Origin: Bacteroidales bacterium
Lineage (GTDB): Bacteria; Bacteroidota; Bacteroidia; Bacteroidales; UBA932
DNA length: 49,278 nt
Direction: 5' to 3'
Assembly: GCA_017473705.1 (NCBI GenBank)
Contig: JAFUJQ010000004.1
Location: forward strand, 1-49,278
Part shown: positions 1-8,183 of the stretch, piece by piece
How the letters are laid out: the number at the start of each line of letters is the position of its first letter
Position numbering within the stretch: position 1 is the stretch's first letter
Translations under genes and position numbers: made by a program
The notes under the pieces: generated by a model
What the model saw: the letters and a program-made list of their open reading frames with translations, nothing else
Databases searched by the model: none
What the model was told of the DNA's origin: nothing

Positions 1-104
1 ACAGGTATAGTATCATTGTATAACATGAGAGCTTTCACAAAATCTTTGTCTTTTGCAGAAGTGAAACGCTTGACGTAAAATGTTGCACCAACAGTATTTT
101 CCAT
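1..104 (-). CDS. Hypothetical protein, N-terminal part only (gene runs off the left edge)
   Basis: A reverse-strand ATG at 104 has an ideal AGGAGG (113-118) upstream and opens a frame of 34 codons to the window edge with no stop. The visible protein begins MENTVGATFYVKRF. The start resembles small proteins found beside integrases in Firmicutes elements, some of them acetyltransferase-like, but that is only an impression from memory and no function is assigned. It lies downstream of the integrase on the same strand, separated from it by a strong terminator. Confidence 0.6.
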   Translation of the reverse strand, partial: MENTVGATFYVKRFTSAKDKDFVKALMLYNDTIP

Positions 105-120
105 GCTGTCATCCTCCTGA

Positions 121-139
121 GGATAATTAGGTATTATCC
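121..139. promoter_or_regulatory. Perfect inverted repeat, candidate operator of the partial gene
   Basis: GGATAAT and ATTATCC arms of 7 bases flank a 5-base centre, immediately upstream of the ribosome-binding site of the gene starting at 104. The position suggests a repressor site, perhaps one that tunes an element maintenance gene. This is inferred from position only. Confidence 0.4.
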
Positions 140-148
140 TTTATACAA

Positions 149-194
149 ACAGCGCGACCGTCCATTGGCATATGCCGGAAGACGATCGCGCTGT
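149..194 (-). terminator. Terminator of the integrase gene
   Basis: Arms 149-162 and 181-194 form a 14-bp stem with one wobble. Between them is a GGCATATGCC palindrome. On the reverse strand a short T-rich stretch follows, and the hairpin lies directly after the integrase stop codon. Confidence 0.7.
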
Positions 195-195
195 A

Positions 196-1125
196 TTATT
201 TTGCTCTGATTTTATTTCTTGGATGCTTGGCAGAAAGAATGTCACGTTGCTTTTTCGAAGTGACATGAGTATATATCTGTGTCGTTACGATGGAACTATG
301 CCCCAGAAGTTGCTGTATGTATCTAATATCTACATCTTCTTCGAGTAATAGGGTTGCAAAAGAGTGTCGGAACATATGTGGGGTGATATGCTGGCTAATC
401 CCGGCAAGATTGCAATACTTATTGATCATTATACGCACGGACTGGTCTGATAGCTGATGAGATAAACGATTTACGAAAAAATAGCCTGTGGTTTCAATGC
501 TTTCTGAAAACGCCTGATGGTAGTTATTTGCTGCAATGAGAACATCTTGGTTACTGATTTGGATTAGCCGTTCTTTAGAGCCTTTTCCATAAATCTTGAC
601 AGTTCCTTCTATTAGATTTACATCGCCGGGTCGCAAAGCACACAATTCAGATATACGCATACCCGTCGCAAATAAAAGCTCAAGTACTGCAATGTCACGC
701 AGATTGGCACTATATTGATATGAGTTCTTGTTTGCATTATTTAACTGCTGATAAGCACACTGAAGTAACAAATTGACTGTTGACAGCGGAATTGTTCGAG
801 GAAGCAAAAAAGGCTCATGCAGTTTGATCCGCAATTTTGAAAAAGGATTTATAGATATCTGCTCTTCAAATTCCAGATAGCTAAAGAACGCTTTAAGACT
901 GGCAATTTTCCGCTTTACACTTTTGACAGCATATTTGCCGTGCAGACTAGCCGTATAGGCTTGAATGCTCTCTTTATCGTATTTTCCCCTTATCTCAGTT
1001 ACAAAAGCGTCAAATTGAGTTAGGTCGATTCTATATGCTTTTAGAGTTTTGGCATCTAATCCTTTCTCATACTTACAATGGTTGAGATAGTTCTGAATAA
1101 TTGGGTTAATGTTTGATTCATCCAT
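196..1125 (-). CDS. Tyrosine recombinase / integrase (XerD-like)
   Basis: This 309-residue site-specific recombinase matches the usual XerC/XerD/phage-integrase length. Residues 1-100 form the SAM-like core-binding domain. The catalytic domain follows, with Arg157 (GMRISELCAL), the GKGSKER hairpin holding the catalytic lysine (181-187), His250-x-x-Arg253, His276 (LLGHSS) and the nucleophile Tyr285. The full R-K-H-R-H-Y set is present, so the enzyme should be active in cutting and rejoining DNA through a 3'-phosphotyrosine. It has its own promoter (1171-1198) and terminator (149-194). As a lone integrase at the edge of a region rich in mobile-element genes, it probably drives integration or excision of this element. 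No attachment site could be identified. Confidence 0.93.
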   Translation of the reverse strand: MDESNINPIIQNYLNHCKYEKGLDAKTLKAYRIDLTQFDAFVTEIRGKYDKESIQAYTASLHGKYAVKSVKRKIASLKAFFSYLEFEEQISINPFSKLRIKLHEPFLLPRTIPLSTVNLLLQCAYQQLNNANKNSYQYSANLRDIAVLELLFATGMRISELCALRPGDVNLIEGTVKIYGKGSKERLIQISNQDVLIAANNYHQAFSESIETTGYFFVNRLSHQLSDQSVRIMINKYCNLAGISQHITPHMFRHSFATLLLEEDVDIRYIQQLLGHSSIVTTQIYTHVTSKKQRDILSAKHPRNKIRAK

Positions 1126-1170
1126 ATTCTGCTCTCCTTATCTGTTTTCAGCTCCCGGTGTAGCATAATA

Positions 1171-1198
1171 AGTATACTGGATTCAATAAAACAGACAA
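1171..1198 (-). promoter_or_regulatory. Promoter of the integrase gene
   Basis: On the reverse strand, TTGTCT (1193-1198) and TATACT (1171-1176) are separated by 16 bases and lie about 45 bases before the integrase ATG. Confidence 0.55.
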
Positions 1199-1240
1199 CA
1201 TATAATTTGAAGAATAGATACAGGGTATACCCGGGAAGAT

Positions 1241-1275
1241 CAAAAACGAGGAGCAGTTCAAACCAGCTCCTCGTT
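1241..1275 (-). terminator. Terminator of the DUF4241 gene
   Basis: A perfect 10-bp stem (1245-1254 with 1266-1275) is followed on the reverse strand by a T run. It begins 4 bases after the stop codon of the gene at 1280-1915. Confidence 0.85.
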
Positions 1276-1279
1276 ATTT

Positions 1280-1915
1280 TTAGAGATATGTAAAGAAGTC
1301 GCCAATAAGGCAGCAGACATTACCTTTAGAATCCTTACCCCAGTACCAATAATAGCAGCCTTTGGCGACTTCCAGGCGGATTGCATTAAGCCTATTGTCA
1401 CGTGCGTATCCGATTCCGTAGGGGAGTACCTCATTTCTTTCATCATCGTCCCACTCGTCGAAGCTGACTACAGGCTTCCAATGCATTCCTTTTGAACGGC
1501 TGCAGTTTGCCTTGAATGCTTCAGCATCCATAAGGCCGGTCTGATTGTCATGGACGATATAGCCATACCGTTTACGGTTACTGTTTTGAGCATCATAAAC
1601 AGACTTTGCCGAAACAAATGTTACTGGCTTATTGTTATTAAAACGAATCTCCGCAAAGGCAATACGACTTGTATCCTCTGTGGCAGCCATATATAGGATC
1701 ACCGGATAAACTCCAGCGGGTACCTTAACTGAGAATGTCTTTCGAGACAGATCTTCAATCGCATGTCTTCGCTCCGGATCGCACATTACGATTTCTCCAG
1801 AAGGGAGGAGTATTTCACCAATATCAATGCAAGATACTTTTGCAGTATCATAGGTATTTTGCAAAGTAACACCTTCAACAGTGTGGATGAGCTTCAGATT
1901 TCTCTTTGCGTCCAT
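1280..1915 (-). CDS. DUF4241 domain protein
   Basis: The 211-residue protein has the features of DUF4241 proteins: a 'G-E-I-x-L-P-S-G-x-I-V-x-C-D-P' segment near residues 33-47 and a mixed beta-rich body ending in a Trp/Tyr/Asp-rich tail. The family has no established biochemical role and often appears in genomic islands. The reading frame is open further upstream, to 2077. I place the start at ATG 1915 because AAGGGG sits about 8 bases before it, while the upstream extension has unusual composition and no ribosome-binding site. The gene is a single transcription unit ended by the hairpin at 1241-1275. Confidence 0.65.
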   Translation of the reverse strand: MDAKRNLKLIHTVEGVTLQNTYDTAKVSCIDIGEILLPSGEIVMCDPERRHAIEDLSRKTFSVKVPAGVYPVILYMAATEDTSRIAFAEIRFNNNKPVTFVSAKSVYDAQNSNRKRYGYIVHDNQTGLMDAEAFKANCSRSKGMHWKPVVSFDEWDDDERNEVLPYGIGYARDNRLNAIRLEVAKGCYYWYWGKDSKGNVCCLIGDFFTYL

Positions 1916-2164
1916 AATTTGCCCCTTAAACGTATTATTAGGAATCATAACACGATAAAGCGAAAAGAACAATAGTTTTGTAATTTTGCTCCATCGGAAA
2001 AAACGGTTCTCTGAATGATTTAATGCGGTCCACCATAGGAATGCAACTGCTGTCTTTTTTTGCAAAGACTTTTGCATTCAACGGCTATGTACATTATGCC
2101 AGTGGTTCAGTCCAATAAAACGGGCAGGATTGCTCCCATACTGATTTTATCCAGCATTTGCATC

Positions 2165-2192
2165 TTGACTTTTCGAACATCTGTTTTATAAT
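2165..2192 (+). promoter_or_regulatory. SOS promoter with LexA box for the polymerase/yolD operon
   Basis: TTGACT (2165-2170) and TATAAT (2187-2192) are 16 bases apart. Between them, 2174-2187 reads CGAACATCTGTTTT, close to the Firmicutes LexA consensus CGAAC-N4-GTTCG. A repressor bound there would block polymerase, which fits the SOS-type gene downstream. A second GTTCT half-site follows near 2205-2210. Confidence 0.75.
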
Positions 2193-2254
2193 AATAGCAC
2201 AAATGTTCTAATATATTAAGATAAAAAAGGGTATGGCAGGAAGGGGAGAGCATC

Positions 2255-3517
2255 ATGCCGGAGCGGCAGTATCTATGCATCGATCAAAAGAGCTTTTACG
2301 CAACCGTGGAATGCGTTGCCCGTGGTTTGGATCCCATGACCACCAATCTGGTGGTTGCAGACCCTGATAGGTCGGAAAATACGATCTGCCTGGCAGTTTC
2401 GCCCTCCATGAAGGCACTTGGCGTCAAGAACCGGTGCCGGATCAAGGATATCCCCGGCAATATCAAGCACATCGTTGCGAAACCCCGGATGCAGCTTTAC
2501 ATTGACTGCGCCGCTGAGATATACGGTGTGTTCCTGAAATATATCGCACCAGAGGATATCCATGTCTATTCCATCGACGAATCCTTCCTGGATGTGACCC
2601 CTTATCTGACCATGTACGGCATGACTGCAAAGGAAATTGCTATCATGATCATCAAGGATGTGAAGGATACCGTGGGCACCATTTGCACCTGCGGTATCGG
2701 TACAAATCTGTATCTGGCGAAAATCGCCCTTGACATTAAGGCCAAACATGCGGTAGACTTCATCGGTATGCTCGACGAAGAGACCTACCGGAATGAGTTA
2801 TGGGATCACAAGCCTATCACAGACTTCTGGCAGATCGCAGACGGTAAGGCTACCAGGCTCAGGAACCACGGGATTACCACGATGCGTGAAGTGGCCATGA
2901 TGGATGAGGATTACCTGTATGACTGGTTTGGGATCGATGCAGAGCTTCTGATCGACCATGCCTGGGGCCGTGAGTCCACCACCATCGCGGATATTAAGGC
3001 CTATAGATCCAAATCCAAAAGTCTATCCAGTGGCCAGGTCCTCATGCGGGATTACCAGTATGAAGAAGGTCTGATCATTGCAAAGGAAATGATGGACCAA
3101 CTGTGCCTGGATATGGCGGCCAAGAAGCTTGCCACGGACTCCGTTTCGCTGTATGTGGGTTATTCTCATACCCAGGGTGTTCCTGGCTCAGGCGGCTCAG
3201 CAAAGCTTGGGATTGAAACAAATACCGCATCCATGCTTGTGCCGGCAATTGAGACTTTATACCGGCGGACTGTAGATCCAAGATTCGTAATCCGACGCGT
3301 ATGCTTGTCCTGCAATAATGTGGTCGAGGACAGGGGAGTGCTGCAGCTGAGTATGTTCGCGGATACCACCAAGCAGCTCCGGGACAAGGCTCTTCAGGAA
3401 GCGATGCTGGGTATCCGGGCGAAGTACGGCAAGAATTCGATTCTCAAGGGTATGAACTACGATCCGGCAGCTACCGGGCGTGAGAGGAATGTTCAAATAG
3501 GGGGGCATCATGCTTAA
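2255..3517 (+). CDS. Y-family translesion DNA polymerase (UmuC/UvrX type)
   Basis: This 420-residue protein is of the ImpB/MucB/SamB (UmuC-like) class that copies past damaged bases. The first metal-binding acidic residue is Asp10 in YLCIDQKSFYA. The catalytic pair Asp108-Glu109 lies in YSIDESFLDV. A helix-hairpin-helix region and a little-finger domain follow. The gene starts at ATG 2255, with AAGGGGAG about 7 bases upstream. It overlaps yolD by 8 bases, the usual pairing for Firmicutes UvrX/YqjW on chromosomes, phages and conjugative elements. The promoter carries a LexA box, so induction by DNA damage is expected. It could give the element or host mutational tolerance during stress. Confidence 0.9.
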   Translation: MPERQYLCIDQKSFYATVECVARGLDPMTTNLVVADPDRSENTICLAVSPSMKALGVKNRCRIKDIPGNIKHIVAKPRMQLYIDCAAEIYGVFLKYIAPEDIHVYSIDESFLDVTPYLTMYGMTAKEIAIMIIKDVKDTVGTICTCGIGTNLYLAKIALDIKAKHAVDFIGMLDEETYRNELWDHKPITDFWQIADGKATRLRNHGITTMREVAMMDEDYLYDWFGIDAELLIDHAWGRESTTIADIKAYRSKSKSLSSGQVLMRDYQYEEGLIIAKEMMDQLCLDMAAKKLATDSVSLYVGYSHTQGVPGSGGSAKLGIETNTASMLVPAIETLYRRTVDPRFVIRRVCLSCNNVVEDRGVLQLSMFADTTKQLRDKALQEAMLGIRAKYGKNSILKGMNYDPAATGRERNVQIGGHHA

Positions 3518-3848
3518 ACGCGGCCCAAGGGCACCAATGCCGCCCTCCAGACGAGCAAAGCAATTCGTCCCATTTGACGCCCTCAAGGGGCTGAAAGAGG
3601 CCATTGCAGCCAAAGAAAAGAGGCCGGAGCCTCGCAGGGAGTTAACGGACTATATGAAAGAACAGATAAACAATGCCCTTTCTGAATTAAGAAAGGGTCA
3701 GCAGGTAACCGTGGTGTACTACGGTAGAATGGAGCAGGAAACGCTCCAGATCACAGGAACCATCATGAAGGTGGATGCCTACTGGCAGACACTGCAGGTC
3801 AATAAGCTAGTTATTGACTTTTCAGAGATCTATGAAATAATACAATAA
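3510..3848 (+). CDS. YolD-like family protein
   Basis: The 112-residue protein has the YolD family layout: a basic, Pro-rich N-terminus (RAKQFVPFDAL is a characteristic opening), a charged helix, then a small beta barrel containing VTVVYYGRMEQ and ending near DFSEIYEIIQ. Members are regularly co-transcribed with UvrX/UmuC-type polymerases and are thought to act as their accessory proteins, replacing UmuD, though the mechanism is not established. The gene overlaps the polymerase by 8 bases, so translation is probably coupled. It is the last gene of the operon, before the terminator at 3870-3895. A fragment matching its last codons recurs at 5609-5660. Confidence 0.85.
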   Translation: MLKRGPRAPMPPSRRAKQFVPFDALKGLKEAIAAKEKRPEPRRELTDYMKEQINNALSELRKGQQVTVVYYGRMEQETLQITGTIMKVDAYWQTLQVNKLVIDFSEIYEIIQ

Positions 3849-3869
3849 GGGAATAATCTCAGTCATCTA

Positions 3870-3895
3870 ATCGCCCTCGTTGCAGGGCGATTTTT
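3870..3895 (+). terminator. Terminator of the polymerase/yolD operon
   Basis: ATCGCCCT and AGGGCGAT form an 8-bp stem with a 5-6 base loop, followed by five T. Confidence 0.85.
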
Positions 3896-3913
3896 AACTC
3901 TACCATTGGTAGA

Positions 3914-3942
3914 TTGACATTCAAGTTGCTTTATCGTTTATA
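3914..3942 (+). promoter_or_regulatory. Promoter of the MerR-RDD gene
   Basis: TTGACA (3914-3919) and TTTATA (3937-3942) are 17 bases apart and lie 27 bases before the ATG. The spacing is normal, not the 19 bases typical of MerR-activated promoters. Confidence 0.55.
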
Positions 3943-3969
3943 TTGACACCAAAGAAAGGGGGAATAGCC

Positions 3970-5556
3970 ATGAAAATCAAAGAAGTTGAACAGCAGACCG
4001 GAATCACAAAGGCGAATATTCGATATTATGAGTCTCAAGGTTTGATTTCGCCCAACCGTGAGTCCAACGGATACCGTACCTATGACGAGTCGCACATTAA
4101 GGGATTGCTTCGAATCAAACTTCTCAGGTCCCTAGGATTACCAATTGAATCGATCAAAGCTCTGTGTGACGGTAAAGTAACGCTGGAAGAAGCTTTGGCT
4201 GAACGCAAGGCGCAATTTCAGGGACAGCATCAGGAATTGGCCATGTCAGAGAAAATCATTACCATTATACTTGATGCTGACTCCGGTTTTTACGAACTGA
4301 AGGCTGAAGAGTATCTGGCTTTGTTTGATCACGAGGATGAAAACCCCATTGAGCGAGATGTTAATACCAAACCGATTTTCCCAATACGCCGCTTATGGGC
4401 CAGAACGTTGGATTTCACAATCTACAATCTGATTCTATATCTTGTAGCACCTGGCCTGTTCCAGACGGAAGGATTCAATTTATTCCTCATCGTTGCTGAA
4501 ATCTTGATGCTCATTGTAATAGAGCCTTTCTTGTTGAGTACAGTTTATACCACTCCGGGCAAGCTTGTTTTTGGTATGACTGTAACCAGTCTGGATGGTA
4601 GGCGGCTGACCTATAAGGAGGCTCTAAACCGTACGTTGCTTGTTCTCCAGCATGGTTTAGGCTTCTGCGCACCGTTCTTGAAAGAATACATGCAGATCAG
4701 CAGCTACGTCACTGTCGATAATGGCGGAGAACTCATTTGGGAACAGAACTCTGAGTTAAATATCAGAGACTCCAAGGCATGGAGATACATCGTATTTGCA
4801 TTGTTATTTGCTGCTGCGATGGCATATCCCGCTAAAATGGAATTTGTTCGGATCTTCAACAGCTACGAGACCGAAGCAAAGTACGAAGGTGAGACGCCGT
4901 TCCGTGGCGATTATGCAGTTGATGAAGTCCTGTATTCTACCGATGAAGAAACAGGGACACTACCACTTATTCGGCTAACCGCAGAAGGAATGCGGATATC
5001 TTATAGCGGTAACACATCTGTTCCCTTTGATTTGATAGGAAAGTTCAGCTATGCTCCGCCTGCTGACGATCCCACTGCTGGCGTATGGGAGCTCCAGACC
5101 GGTACAGCTTCGGGTGACCTATACCGTTTGACGGTGAATAGCGAAGGCGATGTAATCCTGGATCACTATGAAAATCTGGAATTGGAGAGTAGCTGGAAGC
5201 TAACTCTGCTGGATGTTCTGCAGGTAGAATTCAAGAACAAGGTAACCAGAACATATATTACCCCTGAGTGGTTTGAGTACGGCGATTTCTCCAACAACAT
5301 TGACCTTCTCAAACCCAGGCGTTTTGGTACGGAATTTCTAATTACATTGATGTTTTCCTGTGAAATTCCGGATACCATTACAATCGAAGAAGAGATACAT
5401 CGTGCAGATGAAATCAAAATCAATAGTCTTGAACTAATCAAAGATGAAAAGGGGTTGTTCAGCTTTGAATTTCCTGATGTAGATGAAGATGCAGCCTATG
5501 TCATATATCGCATTGCTCATGCTGATGGTGAAATCATATTCTGTGTTTTGTGTTAA
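3970..5556 (+). CDS. Membrane-tethered MerR-family regulator with RDD domain
   Basis: This 528-residue protein has three parts. Residues 1-75 are a MerR winged helix (ITKANIRYYESQGLISP), with a dimerisation helix to about 110. Residues 135-235 match an RDD membrane domain: RRLWARTLDFTIYN, then a hydrophobic pair, TPGKLVFGMTVTSLDGRRLT and ALNRTLLVL. A further membrane segment near residues 266-285 (WRYIVFALLFAAAMAY) leads into a C-terminal region of about 240 residues that may sense an outside signal. The start is ATG 3970, 7 bases after AAAGGGGG. Binding DNA from the membrane would make it a one-component signal transducer. The signal and targets are unknown. It stands alone between a promoter and a hairpin. 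Confidence 0.75.
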   Translation: MKIKEVEQQTGITKANIRYYESQGLISPNRESNGYRTYDESHIKGLLRIKLLRSLGLPIESIKALCDGKVTLEEALAERKAQFQGQHQELAMSEKIITIILDADSGFYELKAEEYLALFDHEDENPIERDVNTKPIFPIRRLWARTLDFTIYNLILYLVAPGLFQTEGFNLFLIVAEILMLIVIEPFLLSTVYTTPGKLVFGMTVTSLDGRRLTYKEALNRTLLVLQHGLGFCAPFLKEYMQISSYVTVDNGGELIWEQNSELNIRDSKAWRYIVFALLFAAAMAYPAKMEFVRIFNSYETEAKYEGETPFRGDYAVDEVLYSTDEETGTLPLIRLTAEGMRISYSGNTSVPFDLIGKFSYAPPADDPTAGVWELQTGTASGDLYRLTVNSEGDVILDHYENLELESSWKLTLLDVLQVEFKNKVTRTYITPEWFEYGDFSNNIDLLKPRRFGTEFLITLMFSCEIPDTITIEEEIHRADEIKINSLELIKDEKGLFSFEFPDVDEDAAYVIYRIAHADGEIIFCVLC

Positions 5557-5569
5557 GTAAGTTAGTTTC

Positions 5570-5599
5570 CGCCCAGATAATCTGCTGATTGTCTGGGCG
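5570..5599 (+). terminator. Hairpin after the MerR-RDD gene, weak terminator
   Basis: CGCCCAGA (5570-5577) pairs perfectly with TCTGGGCG (5592-5599). The tail ATCTTCAT is only weakly T-rich, so termination may be partial. Confidence 0.5.
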
Positions 5600-5608
5600 A
5601 TCTTCATA

Positions 5609-5660
5609 TGCAGATCAGATAAATGTTGACTTTTCGGAGATCTATGAAATAATACAGTAA
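5609..5660 (+). pseudogene. Relic of a second yolD 3' end
   Basis: This stretch closely matches the last 50-odd bases of yolD (about 3797-3848). Read in frame it ends DFSEIYEIIQ-stop, identical to the final ten residues of the intact copy, with only scattered synonymous differences such as CAA/CAG. There is no start codon or ribosome-binding site. The MerR-RDD gene lies exactly between the two copies. Either a segment was inserted behind yolD with duplication of its tail, or a second polymerase/yolD locus was deleted. Confidence 0.8.
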
Positions 5661-5695
5661 AGCATTCTGATATTTCTGATTTGTGAGGGCACAGT

Positions 5696-6208
5696 ATGAC
5701 TCAGTATTTGGACATGACACAAACCGAAGGTTGCTTCGGTGTAATTCCTGACAATGGCGAGACCATTGTTTTGACTGGTGTGTCGGTTAATTCCATGCCA
5801 CTCTCTGTAAAACGGAAAGAAGGCGAAGCTTACGATGACTTTGCCCGAAAGTATGGAATTTACTTTATTTTTGATGACTGCATTCCGGAAATTGACTTCT
5901 ATACCATCCCAAAGATCGAGATTGCTGCAATGGATGCCGATGGCGGTTTTATCGCCAGTGTCGGCGAGCCTTTCTCCTTGCGCGATCCGGTGCCTCTGGT
6001 TTACATCTCCGCAGAGCGAAAGGTCTATTTGATTACGGAGGATAGTAGTAAGTTTCTGTCCATAGCTTCTGAATGGAGGGAAAGGCTTACTCCGTTTGAT
6101 GGAATCACTCTGTACGCATCCAAAGAGGATGCCCGGAAAGTATGTCCAATCATCGACCTTGAACAAACAGAAGCATATAAGCGCCATATGCAGATGTTTG
6201 GAGAATAA
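5696..6208 (+). CDS. Hypothetical protein
   Basis: The 170-residue soluble protein has no signal peptide or membrane segment and I recognise no domain. It begins MTQYLDMTQTEGCFGVI and is acidic, with alternating beta-like stretches (IYFIFDDCIPEIDFYTIPK) and a C-terminal helix. The start is ATG 5696 with GAGGG 6 bases upstream. The gene is flanked by the yolD relic upstream and a strong terminator downstream, so it was probably the former neighbour of the lost yolD copy and may be read from the same promoter as the MerR-RDD gene. Confidence 0.6.
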   Translation: MTQYLDMTQTEGCFGVIPDNGETIVLTGVSVNSMPLSVKRKEGEAYDDFARKYGIYFIFDDCIPEIDFYTIPKIEIAAMDADGGFIASVGEPFSLRDPVPLVYISAERKVYLITEDSSKFLSIASEWRERLTPFDGITLYASKEDARKVCPIIDLEQTEAYKRHMQMFGE

Positions 6209-6216
6209 GTAGATAT

Positions 6217-6253
6217 ATCCGCTCAGTCCTCTTGATTGACTGAGCGGATTCTT
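6217..6253 (+). terminator. Terminator
   Basis: A perfect 12-bp stem (6217-6228 with 6238-6249) is followed by TCTTT. It closes the unit ending at 6208. Confidence 0.8.
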
Positions 6254-6356
6254 TAATTCGAATGGTTGCAAAAATAACGAAAAAATAATAAGATAATTTG
6301 AGATATCCGAACAGAAAAAAGTACTGTATAGATGTAACGGAAAGGATGTGATGTGT

Positions 6357-6914
6357 TTGAAAGATCATGAAATCGTGGAACTGTTCTTTGAGCGCTCGGA
6401 ACAGGCCATAACAGAACCGATCCTCAAATACGGAGCGGCCATCAAAAACGTGGCATCTAATATCTTAAAGAACCCACAGGACATGGAAGAGTGTCAAAGC
6501 GATACATATCTTCAGGTATGGAATCGGATTCCTCCCACAAGGCCCAATCATCTTGGTGCCTATGTTTGCCGGATTGCCCGGAATGTTTGCCTGAAGCGGT
6601 ATCATGCCAACACCGCAGAAAAGCGAAACAGTCATTATGATGTTGCCCTGGAGGAGCTGGAAGCAACCATTCCTTCCCTTTCTACGGTGGAATCTGATTA
6701 CGATGCCAAGGAACTTACCGAGTACTTAAATTCATTCCTGAAGGAATTGGGTAGGGAAGACCGGTATCTCTTTATGCGCCGTTATTGGTACGGTGATGGT
6801 GTCAGTGAGATTGCAAGGAATCTTGATATCTCCGCTCATACCGCATCCGTCCGTCTTTTCCGTTTACGTCAGAAACTCCAAACCTATCTTCAGAAGGAGG
6901 GGATGATCCTATGA
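6357..6914 (+). CDS. Sigma-70 family RNA polymerase sigma factor (first copy)
   Basis: The 185-residue factor has a sigma region 2 (about residues 30-95: EECQSDTYLQVWNRIPPTRP, then RNVCLKRYHA) and a region 4 helix-turn-helix (about 130-180: VSEIARNLDISAHTASVRLF). It redirects RNA polymerase to a specific promoter set. In-frame starts exist at 6348 (GTG), 6351 (ATG) and 6357 (TTG). I chose TTG 6357 because it gives the family opening 'M-x-D-x-x-I-x-E-L-F-F' and exactly the same length as the paralogue at 18433-18990. The ribosome-binding site is AAAGGATGTGAT. The gene overlaps its membrane partner by 4 bases (ATGA). Confidence 0.82.
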   Translation: MKDHEIVELFFERSEQAITEPILKYGAAIKNVASNILKNPQDMEECQSDTYLQVWNRIPPTRPNHLGAYVCRIARNVCLKRYHANTAEKRNSHYDVALEELEATIPSLSTVESDYDAKELTEYLNSFLKELGREDRYLFMRRYWYGDGVSEIARNLDISAHTASVRLFRLRQKLQTYLQKEGMIL

Positions 6915-7951
6915 ACCGTAAACTGGTATCAAAGGCAATCAGCAACATTGATGACGCCTTTATCGCAGAAACCCTGTCCCCACCGGGAGCCGCTCTGGAT
7001 CGTGCCCCGGAAAGGACAATCCAAATGAGCAAGTTTGAATCTAAGAAATCTAAAGTTCGCTCCAGACGCCTGTTTAGTCTGATTCTGGCTGCCTGTCTGG
7101 TATTTGCCATGGCACTGACCGCCTATGCCTGCAACCTGTTCGGTATCCGTGATTTCTTCACAATGCTTCCTGAAACCGCCGATCCCTATATCCAGGAACA
7201 CACCGAAACGAAGGCAGCAGAGGACTGGAGTGCCAGAATTACCGAGTCTCTGTGTGATGAGACTCTGGTCTATGTAACGGTTACCGTATCCGGCGGCGAT
7301 AAGTACATCATCGCACCCACTGATGCAGATCCCGATACCCTTGCCGTCAATATCGGCATCGAAGGAGATATGACTCTGGGCGAATATGTAGCGCAGCAGG
7401 GCAAGCAACTCCTGTTCGTAGGCGCATCTCTGGAGCAGAATGATTCTCTGGGCGGCGTTGGCTCTCAGAGCTTCCGAAACGCATCCGACAGCGAGATGAC
7501 CATTCTGATTACCGCAGAGAAGACTGCGGCTCTGACCGAGAACGAAATCATCTGTCACGTGTACGCGGTTGACGAGGAGTGGAACAAGCTGACGCTGGAT
7601 ATCCCGTTCAATCTTGCAGAAGCTCCCTCCGAGGGTATTGGCACCTATGTACCCGTGGATGCAGAATCAATTCCTGGTATGATCATTGGAGAAGCCACGA
7701 TTACTGAGACTCCTCTGGGCATCAGCATTCGCTATATGGAAACCATCACCGACGAGGAAGCAGTCTCTAACATCAAGAAGGTGGAATTTGACGGACTTGT
7801 TTATGGCAAGGGCGGTACAGTGCTGGAAGATGACGGTAACTGGTGGTTCACCGTTTCCGGCTGTACCGGTGATGTCGGTGATACCTTGATTGCACGATAT
7901 TATGATTGGGACAACCAGTTGGTTGGCACAATTCAGTTCGTGAAGAAGTGA
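6911..7951 (+). CDS. Single-pass membrane protein, probable anti-sigma partner
   Basis: This 346-residue protein has a cytoplasmic N-terminus of about 52 residues rich in basic amino acids, a membrane segment near 53-72 (LFSLILAACLVFAMALTAYA), and about 270 residues outside the cell that look beta-rich. The layout, and the 4-base overlap with a sigma gene, match membrane anti-sigma factors of the DUF4179 kind. I cannot confirm the family from motifs alone. The short cytoplasmic part would hold the sigma factor and the outer domain would receive the signal. The hairpin at 7962-7990 ends the two-gene operon. Confidence 0.65.
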   Translation: MNRKLVSKAISNIDDAFIAETLSPPGAALDRAPERTIQMSKFESKKSKVRSRRLFSLILAACLVFAMALTAYACNLFGIRDFFTMLPETADPYIQEHTETKAAEDWSARITESLCDETLVYVTVTVSGGDKYIIAPTDADPDTLAVNIGIEGDMTLGEYVAQQGKQLLFVGASLEQNDSLGGVGSQSFRNASDSEMTILITAEKTAALTENEIICHVYAVDEEWNKLTLDIPFNLAEAPSEGIGTYVPVDAESIPGMIIGEATITETPLGISIRYMETITDEEAVSNIKKVEFDGLVYGKGGTVLEDDGNWWFTVSGCTGDVGDTLIARYYDWDNQLVGTIQFVKK

Positions 7952-7961
7952 ATAAATCGAT

Positions 7962-7990
7962 ACAGGCAGGACTTCGGTCCTGCCTGTTTC
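7962..7990 (+). terminator. Terminator of the first sigma/anti-sigma operon
   Basis: An 11-bp perfect stem (7962-7972 with 7977-7987) with the very stable TTCG loop is followed by TTTC. Confidence 0.8.
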
Positions 7991-8183
7991 ACTTTGCTAC
8001 AGTAACACTCATCAGGAAACAAATTGCGAAACCAGTTTCCTTTTTTGTGATTTTTGTTCGATTCGTAATAGAAGTATTGTCGCAGCAAAGGTCTTTGGAA
8101 TCATGTTATTACTAACAAATAGCGTGATTTCATATTGTGCAAAAAGATCATTTTGGAAAGGAAACTACTTTCGCAATCAATCG

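Noticed and set aside
1223-1232. GGGTATACCC palindrome as a possible attachment core
   Set aside because: No second copy was found in the window, and the integrase core site usually needs a longer match with host sequence.
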